Shown here: piece after piece, positions 59,772 to 64,000 of the stretch
Layout: each line of letters starts with the position of its first letter
How positions within the stretch are numbered: position 1 is the first letter of the stretch
Source of the DNA: Baekduia alba
Lineage (GTDB): Bacteria > Actinomycetota > Thermoleophilia > Solirubrobacterales > Solirubrobacteraceae
Assembly: GCF_028416635.1 (NCBI RefSeq)
Contig: NZ_CP114013.1
Coordinates: 1,860,001 to 1,924,000, forward strand
Direction: 5' to 3'
DNA length: 64,000 nucleotides
Made by a program: the position numbers and the translations under genes
The notes under the pieces: model-generated
Seen by the model: the letters and a program-made list of their open reading frames with translations, nothing else
Databases searched by the model: none
Told to the model about the DNA's origin: nothing

Positions 59772-60368
59772 ATGGCGGCCGCCGCCAAGAGCCTCGCGTC
59801 ACCCGTCGGCGTCGTCCTCGCCGGGGGTCGCGGACGCCGCCTGGGCGGCGACAAGGCGATCGTCGAGCTCGAGGGCCGGGCGCTCATCCTGTACGTGCTG
59901 GAGGCGCTGCACGAGGTCTGCGACGACGTCGCGGTCGTCGCCAAGCGCGACACGATCGTGCCGCCGCTGGGCGGGATCGCCGACCTGTGGGTCGAGCCCG
60001 ACGAGCCGCGCCACCCGCTGGCCGGCGTCGCGCACGCGCTGCGGCTGGCGACGGGCCGCCCGGTCCTGGTCGTGGCGGTCGACCTGCCGCTCATGGACGC
60101 GGCGACGCTGCGGGCGATCGCCGCCACCGACCCGGGCGACGCGGCCGTCGTGGTGCCGCGCATCTACGGGCGGCTGATGCCGCTCTGCGCGCTGTACACG
60201 CCGCGCGCGGCGGCGGGGCTGGCGAGCTTCGCGCCGGACGCCCGCGCCACCGCGGTGGTGGAGTCGCTCGGCGTGCGCGAGGTCGACGGCCTGGATCCGA
60301 CCGCGTTCTACAACGTCAACGCGCCGGAGGATCTGCTCCAGGCGTCGGTTCTCCTCGCCACGAGCTAG
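59772..60368 (+). CDS. mobA: Molybdenum cofactor guanylyltransferase
   Basis: A 198-residue nucleotidyltransferase attaching GMP to molybdopterin. GVVLAGGRGRRLGGDKAIVE is the GTP-binding signature with the G-G-x-G-x-R-x-G-x-D-K order, followed by PDEPRHPLAGVAHALRLA and VVAVDLPLMDAATL, then the C-terminal FYNVNAPEDL. Its length equals typical MobA. moaA lies 0.9 kb downstream on the opposite strand, supporting a molybdenum-cofactor role; sequence alone would also allow another sugar-nucleotide transferase. TAGGGT ends 9 bases before ATG. Confidence 0.85.
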   Translation: MAAAAKSLASPVGVVLAGGRGRRLGGDKAIVELEGRALILYVLEALHEVCDDVAVVAKRDTIVPPLGGIADLWVEPDEPRHPLAGVAHALRLATGRPVLVVAVDLPLMDAATLRAIAATDPGDAAVVVPRIYGRLMPLCALYTPRAAAGLASFAPDARATAVVESLGVREVDGLDPTAFYNVNAPEDLLQASVLLATS

Positions 60369-60400
60369 CGCCTGGCGGCGCGGCTGCGGCTGCGGCGGGG

Positions 60401-61108
60401 TCATGCTCGCGTGGGACGTGAGCCCGCGATGAGCTCGCGCTGACGCTGCGCGACGTAGTGCGAGAGCTGGCGCTCGGCCCGGCCCTGGAGGTCGCAGAAC
60501 AGGATGCCGCGGGCGCCCTCCGCGGTGCCGCGGACGACGCGGCCGTCGCCGGAGATCGTGATGGCGCCGAGGTCGAGCGCGAAGCGGACGGTGTCGTCGA
60601 GCGTCAGCGTGTCGGCCGGCGCGACGAGCATGCCGCCGACCGACACGTCGAGCGTGCGGGTCGTCAGGCGCTTGTCCGGCGCGATGACGGCCGTCGACAG
60701 CTCGGCCGGGACGCGGACGAACTGGCGGCGCTGGACCTTCAACGGGTCGCCGACCGGATGCAGGCGCAGCTGGCCGTCCTGCGCGCCGTGGACGAGGATC
60801 CCGCGGCGGTGCGCGGCGCCGATCCGCGTCTTCCAGGCGATCGTCGCGCCGCACCAGCGCAGGTGGGCGGGCAGGCGCAGCGGCTGGTCGAGCGGGCCGA
60901 GGTCGACGTGGTCGCGGCCGACGGAGGTCACCTGCGCCGTCAGGTGCCAGCCGCCATCGAGGGTGATGTCGACCGGGACGTGGCGTTCGAGCAGGACCTC
61001 CACATCACCGTGATCGGCCGGCCGCCGCCGCGCTTGACCTGCAAGATCCGTTGCGGTCCGTCTGGGGACGGGAGGAGCCTCGTCGCCGATGTTCCTCACG
61101 ACGCTCAT
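60401..61108 (-). CDS. PilZ-domain cyclic di-GMP receptor protein
   Basis: A 235-residue protein of the YcgR-like pattern. The N-terminal half has LERHVPVDITLDGGWHLTAQ and IAWKTRIGAAHRRGILVHGA (a PilZN-like barrel). The C-terminal PilZ domain starts KVQRRQFVRVPAE (RxxxR motif) and TLDVSVGGMLVAPAD (D/NxSxxG), the two parts that grip cyclic di-GMP. Output unknown; motility or secretion control is common. The start ATG at 61108 overlaps the first 20 bases of a small gene on the other strand, a head-to-head overlap. Confidence 0.85.
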   Translation of the reverse strand: MSVVRNIGDEAPPVPRRTATDLAGQARRRPADHGDVEVLLERHVPVDITLDGGWHLTAQVTSVGRDHVDLGPLDQPLRLPAHLRWCGATIAWKTRIGAAHRRGILVHGAQDGQLRLHPVGDPLKVQRRQFVRVPAELSTAVIAPDKRLTTRTLDVSVGGMLVAPADTLTLDDTVRFALDLGAITISGDGRVVRGTAEGARGILFCDLQGRAERQLSHYVAQRQRELIAGSRPTRA

Positions 61109-61265
61109 CTGCTCCGACGAGGCCTGCGCGCAAGAGCTCGAGGTCGTCGTCTCCCACGCCCTCGACGCGCTCGACGACTCCGCCTGCGCGTGCGGCTGCA
61201 CGCACGTGGTGCTGGACGTCAGCGCGTGGGAGCGCGCCGAGATCCGCGCGCTGACGCCGGCCTAG
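61089..61265 (+). CDS. Small Cys-rich protein (58 residues)
   Basis: A 58-codon gene starting MFLTTLICSDEACAQELEVV and containing the cluster SACACGCTHVVLD, with five cysteines in total, possibly a small metal-binding knuckle. Almost every third base is G or C, matching true genes here. It overlaps the PilZ start head-to-head by 20 bases and ends exactly on a CTAG shared with moaA, as other genuine gene pairs in the window do. No family recognised. Confidence 0.6.
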   Translation: MFLTTLICSDEACAQELEVVVSHALDALDDSACACGCTHVVLDVSAWERAEIRALTPA

Positions 61266-62257
61266 CCGCCGATCGCGGACATCGTCCGCGCGGGCTGGAC
61301 GAAGCCCGGCTCGTTGACGCGGTGCTTGAGCTCCTTGGCCCACACCGCGGTCCGGACGATCCGCTCGAGGTCGTCGTCGGTGGCGCCGGTGCGCAGCGGC
61401 GTGCGCAGGTCGGTCTCGTTGAGGCTGAAGAGGCAGGTGCGCAGGCGGCCGTCGGCCGTCAGGCGGATACGGTCGCAGTCGCCGCAGAACGGCTCGGACA
61501 CCGGGTTGATGAAGCCGATGCGGCCCACGCCGTCGGCGAACGCGTGGGTCCGTGCGGTGGCGTGCGGCGCGCGGTCGGCGTCGGCCAGCGGGTAGACGGC
61601 GTGGATCGCGGCGCGGATCTCGGCGCCCGTCAGCACCTGCGACATGTCCCAGGAGCGGTCGCCGTCGAGCGGCATGTACTCGATGAAGCGCACCTCGTAG
61701 GGGTGCTCGCGGGCGAAGCGGGCGAAGGGCAGGACCTCGGCCTCGGTGAAGCCCCGGATCGCGACCGCGTTGACCTTGATCGGGTGGGCCTCCGGGAACG
61801 ACGCGAGGTGCTCGAGGCCGCGCAGGACGCGGGGCAGCGCGTCGCGCCGGGTCTGCGTGAAGAAGCGGTCGCGCTGCAGCGAGTCGACCGAGACGTTGAA
61901 GCGGGCGATCCCGGCCTCGACGAGCGCCGCGGCGTCGCGCTCGAGCAGGTAGCCGTTGGTGGTGACCGAGACCTCGTCGAGTCCGGCGATCGGGGTGAGC
62001 ATCGCGGCGAGCCGCGGGAAGTCGCGGCGGACGAGCGGCTCGCCGCCGGTCAGCCGGACGGTCCGGATGCCCATCTCGGCCAGCAGCGTCGTGAGCCGCG
62101 CGATCTCCTCGAAGGTCAGGACGCCGTCGCGCTCCAACCAGGGCAGGCCCTCGGCCGGCATGCAGTACTGGCAGCGGAAGTTGCACCGATCCGTGACCGA
62201 CACGCGCAGGTCCGAGATCCGGCGGCCGTGCCCGTCCTGGAGCGGCTCGCGTGGCAT
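61262..62257 (-). CDS. moaA: GTP 3',8-cyclase (radical SAM), molybdenum cofactor biosynthesis
   Basis: A 331-residue radical-SAM enzyme that converts GTP to the 3',8-cyclic intermediate of molybdopterin synthesis. The N-terminal cluster motif is CNFRCQYC (Cys25, 29, 32), preceded by ISDLRVSVTDR. RTVRLTGGEPLVRRDF binds SAM. The C-terminal cluster cysteines are in SEPFCGDCDRIRL and RTCLFS, and the protein ends with the functional Gly-Gly tail (SAIGG). TACTCT ends 7 bases before the ATG, within a palindrome shared with the divergent lipoprotein gene. Confidence 0.95.
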   Translation of the reverse strand: MPREPLQDGHGRRISDLRVSVTDRCNFRCQYCMPAEGLPWLERDGVLTFEEIARLTTLLAEMGIRTVRLTGGEPLVRRDFPRLAAMLTPIAGLDEVSVTTNGYLLERDAAALVEAGIARFNVSVDSLQRDRFFTQTRRDALPRVLRGLEHLASFPEAHPIKVNAVAIRGFTEAEVLPFARFAREHPYEVRFIEYMPLDGDRSWDMSQVLTGAEIRAAIHAVYPLADADRAPHATARTHAFADGVGRIGFINPVSEPFCGDCDRIRLTADGRLRTCLFSLNETDLRTPLRTGATDDDLERIVRTAVWAKELKHRVNEPGFVQPARTMSAIGG

Positions 62258-62263
62258 CGATCT

Positions 62264-62275
62264 GAGAGTACTCTC
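62264..62275. promoter_or_regulatory. Palindromic shared -10 element between moaA and a lipoprotein gene
   Basis: GAGAGTACTCTC is a perfect 12-bp palindrome. TACTCT on the plus strand (62269-62274) ends 6 bases before the lipoprotein GTG, and TACTCT on the minus strand (62270-62265) ends 7 bases before the moaA ATG. One symmetric element would therefore serve two divergent leaderless promoters. Confidence 0.5.
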
Positions 62276-62280
62276 CCGCG

Positions 62281-62796
62281 GTGCCCCGCCGCAGGATCGC
62301 CGCCGTGTCGTTGTTGTGCGCCTTGGCCGCGGCCGTCGGCGGCTGCGGCGCCGACGAGGAGCACCCCGACGCGAGCCCGAACGCCGAGGACCAGGTCCGG
62401 GCGGTCGTGGCGAAGTTCGGGATCGCTACGCGCGGCAAGGACTACCAGACGATCTGCGACCAGCTGCTCAGCGCCACGCTGGTCCAGAAGATCGAGGCCG
62501 TCGGGCTGCCCTGCGAGGGCGCGCTGCAGCGCGGCCTCGGCGACGTGAAGGCGCCGACGCTGGAGATCACCGACGTGTCGCTCTCGCCGGGCAAGGCGCT
62601 GGTGAGCGTCCACACGACGGCGGCCGGCCAGGAGCCGTCCAACGACGCGCTGCAGCTGGTGCGCGAGAACGGCGCGTGGAAGATCGCGTCGCTGGCGGGC
62701 GCGAACGGGACGTCGACCACGACGACGTCGACCACGACGACGTCGACCACGCCGACGACGACGACCAAGACCACCAAGAAGAAGAAGTCCGGCTAG
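62281..62796 (+). CDS. Lipoprotein with Thr/Lys-rich tail
   Basis: A 171-residue exported protein. The signal peptide (RIAAVSLLCALAAAVGGCGA) ends in a lipobox with cysteine about residue 22. A mature domain follows with DQVRAVVAKFGIATRGKDYQ, ICDQLLSATLVQKIEAVGLP and QLVRENGAWKIASLAG, the helix-strand layout of NTF2-like/DUF4878 extracellular domains. The last 28 residues are Thr/Ser repeats ending in KTTKKKKSG, encoded by 15-base repeats. Function unknown. It diverges from moaA and its stop shares CTAG with the broken LysE gene. Confidence 0.75.
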   Translation: MPRRRIAAVSLLCALAAAVGGCGADEEHPDASPNAEDQVRAVVAKFGIATRGKDYQTICDQLLSATLVQKIEAVGLPCEGALQRGLGDVKAPTLEITDVSLSPGKALVSVHTTAAGQEPSNDALQLVRENGAWKIASLAGANGTSTTTTSTTTTSTTPTTTTKTTKKKKSG

Positions 62797-63175
62797 CGGC
62801 TCTGCGCCGCGGCGCGCAGGCCCTGGGCGAACGCGCCGTGGCCGGTCCACGGCAGCCGCCGCGGCTCGGCGGCGGCGGTCGTCGCACCGCGGCGCGCCGC
62901 GCGCAGCGTCGCGATCCCCAACACCACCAGGTACGCCGCGCCGGCGAGCTTCAACACGGTAACGCCGTCGCCGACCGCGCGACCAGCGCGGCGAGCCCCA
63001 GCCCCGCGGCCGTCGCGTGGACCGTCAGCCCGCACGCGGTCCCGGCCGCGACGCGCAGCCCCGCCGCCGGGCCGTCGCGCAGCGTCCGCTGGGTCGCGAG
63101 CGTCATCGAGACGCCCGGCGTCAGCATGATCGGCAGGACCGCGACGGCGAAGGCGGCGACGTGGCGCGCGGTCAT
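62793..63175 (-). pseudogene. Frameshifted and truncated LysE-family exporter gene
   Basis: The first frame (63175 to about 62970) gives FAVAVLPIMLTPGVSMTLAT and GTACGLTVHATAAGLGLAAL, the N-terminal half of LysE/RhtB amino-acid exporters. It then runs out into ALPC-stop. The continuation VTVLKLAGAAYLVVLGIATL lies in another frame, ending at 62793 after AFAQGLRAAAQSR, where intact members continue with the NPK-containing second half (about 80 more residues). Both a frameshift near 62960-62985 and a C-terminal truncation are present, so the gene is not functional as read. Confidence 0.7.
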
Positions 63176-63176
63176 C

Positions 63177-64000
63177 TCAACCCAGCGTGGAGACGTCGAT
63201 CACGAAGCGGTAGCGGACGTCGGAGCGCGGCACGCGCTCGTAGGCCTCGTCGACGCGGGCGGCGTCGATGACCTCGATCGCCGGGGCGACCCCGTGCGCG
63301 GCGCAGAAGTCGATCATCTCCTGCGTCAGCGGGATGCCGCCGGTGTTCGAGCCGGTCAGGATGCGGTCGCGGCTGACCAGCGAGCCGGCGTGGACGCGGT
63401 CGGGCTCGACGGGCAGGCCGACCGAGACCATCGCGCCGCGCGGCTTGAGCAACGCCAGGTACTCGTCCAGCGGCAGGTTGGCCGACACCGTGTTGACGAT
63501 CAGGTCGAAGCGGCCGCGCAGCGCCTTGAACGTGTCCTTGTCGCTGGTGGCGAAGTAGTCCTTGGCGCCGAACCGGCGGCCGTCGGCCTGCTTGCTCAGC
63601 GTCTGGCTCAGGACCGTGACGTCGGCGCCCATCGCCGCCGCGATCTGCACGCCGACGTGGCCGAGGCCGCCCATGCCGACGATCGCGACCGCCTGGCCCG
63701 GCCCGGCGCCCCAGCGCTTGAGCGGGCTGTACATCGTGATGCCGGCGCACAGCAGCGGCGCGGCGTGGTCGAGCGCCAACCCGTCGGGGATCGTCACGGC
63801 GAAGCGCTCGTCGACGACGATGTGGTCGCTGTAGCCGCCGTAGGTCGGCGTGCCGTCGTAGTTGACGTGGTTGTAGGTCGCGACCACGCCCTTGACGCAG
63901 AAGTGCTCGTCGCCGGCGACGCACCACTCGCAGGCGCCGCAGGAGTCGACGAAGCAGCCGACGCCGACGCGGTCGCCGGCCTTCACGCGCGTGACCTCGG
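63177..64000 (-). CDS. Zinc-dependent NAD(P)-alcohol dehydrogenase (partial)
   Basis: The C-terminal 273 residues of a medium-chain zinc alcohol dehydrogenase of the YahK/cinnamyl-alcohol-dehydrogenase group; the start lies beyond the right edge. Visible are [20 protein letters not shown] and the following HFC (structural zinc cysteines), then [37 protein letters not shown] as the NADP(H) loop, and [14 protein letters not shown]. It would reduce or oxidise broad-range aldehydes/alcohols. Its stop lies one base from the start of the broken LysE gene in the same direction, suggesting a former operon. Confidence 0.92.
   Translation of the reverse strand, partial: EVTRVKAGDRVGVGCFVDSCGACEWCVAGDEHFCVKGVVATYNHVNYDGTPTYGGYSDHIVVDERFAVTIPDGLALDHAAPLLCAGITMYSPLKRWGAGPGQAVAIVGMGGLGHVGVQIAAAMGADVTVLSQTLSKQADGRRFGAKDYFATSDKDTFKALRGRFDLIVNTVSANLPLDEYLALLKPRGAMVSVGLPVEPDRVHAGSLVSRDRILTGSNTGGIPLTQEMIDFCAAHGVAPAIEVIDAARVDEAYERVPRSDVRYRFVIDVSTLG

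Noticed and set aside
61051-61254. A 67-codon plus-strand frame next to moaA
   Set aside because: It is out of frame with the 58-residue gene that has coding bias and a shared stop; its product is Arg/Ser-rich filler.
62713-62770. Short ACGACG/GTCGACC repeats as a regulatory or CRISPR-like array
   Set aside because: They are codon repeats for the Thr/Ser tail of the lipoprotein.
1-64000. tRNA, rRNA, riboswitch or replication-origin signals
   Set aside because: I looked for cloverleaf-like, conserved rRNA, T-box/cobalamin-riboswitch and DnaA-box cluster patterns in the intergenic stretches and found none I could support.

Overview
The window is about 72-75% GC and densely coding on both strands, with GTG and TTG starts, strongly GC-rich third codon positions and Ala/Arg/Asp-rich proteins. 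Several families are typical of high-GC Actinobacteria: LtrA, WYL regulators, GTP-dependent PEPCK, the 180-kDa NAD-glutamate dehydrogenase, a BaeRF/VLRF1-like protein and a urease gamma/beta fusion. I infer a Solirubrobacterales-like (Thermoleophilia) chromosome. This is inference, because no rRNA or other phylogenetic marker is present. I see no tRNA, rRNA, CRISPR array, complete insertion sequence or prophage, and no gene-free stretch longer than about 215 bases.

Layout. 1-3.4 kb: the tail of a threonine-dehydratase-like gene, an orphan ParB-like protein and a patatin-like phospholipase. 3.4-7.3 kb: an operon on the minus strand for an amino acid/amine permease, an aldehyde dehydrogenase and an SDR, with a recognisable promoter and operator. 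7.3-14.3 kb: assorted genes (CPA antiporter, methyltransferases, quinone oxidoreductase with a MerR-type promoter, MarR, LtrA). 14.3-21.2 kb: an amine-catabolism island, with GntR and a glutamine-synthetase-like ligase divergent from a kinase, an FAD/GcvT dehydrogenase and a class III aminotransferase. 21.3-28.5 kb: BaeRF, an ABC exporter pair, a WYL regulator with its divergent partner, an acyl-CoA synthetase, a decayed membrane-protein gene and an M19 dipeptidase. 28.5-34.5 kb: a 1360-residue PAS/coiled-coil/GAF protein, an acyl-CoA dehydrogenase and an SCP2-like protein. 34.5-39 kb: agmatine deiminase, a cobalamin-binding protein with a possible RHH head, and a diverged urease-like gamma/beta + alpha pair whose alpha gene carries three in-frame 54-bp repeats.

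39-44.3 kb: PGRP amidase, SDR, Fpg/Nei glycosylase, GST and two membrane proteins. 44.4-57.6 kb: a central-carbon region with a succinate/malate-CoA-ligase pair and small ferredoxin, a malyl-CoA-lyase-like CitE protein, a secreted trypsin-like protease, a mesaconyl-CoA-hydratase-like MaoC protein, PEPCK and the large NAD-GDH with a coupled NUDIX gene. Together these could feed C4/C5 CoA intermediates, glyoxylate and glutamate into gluconeogenesis. 58-64 kb: a GGDEF protein with a degenerate receiver, a PilZ protein, the molybdenum cofactor genes mobA and moaA, a tiny Cys-rich protein between PilZ and moaA, a lipoprotein, a broken LysE gene and a partial zinc alcohol dehydrogenase.

Two architectural habits recur across the window. 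First, more than twenty genes on both strands have a TAnnnT -10-like hexamer ending 6-11 bases before the start codon and no Shine-Dalgarno sequence, which suggests mostly leaderless mRNAs. Second, nine of about sixteen convergent gene pairs overlap by exactly four bases and share a CTAG (once CTAA) stop. The most promising leads for new biology are the urease-like pair with its repeat insertion and neighbours, the pair of GTTGAC-N6-GTCAAC operators in front of the malyl-CoA-lyase and mesaconyl-CoA-hydratase genes, and the giant PAS/coiled-coil/GAF protein.
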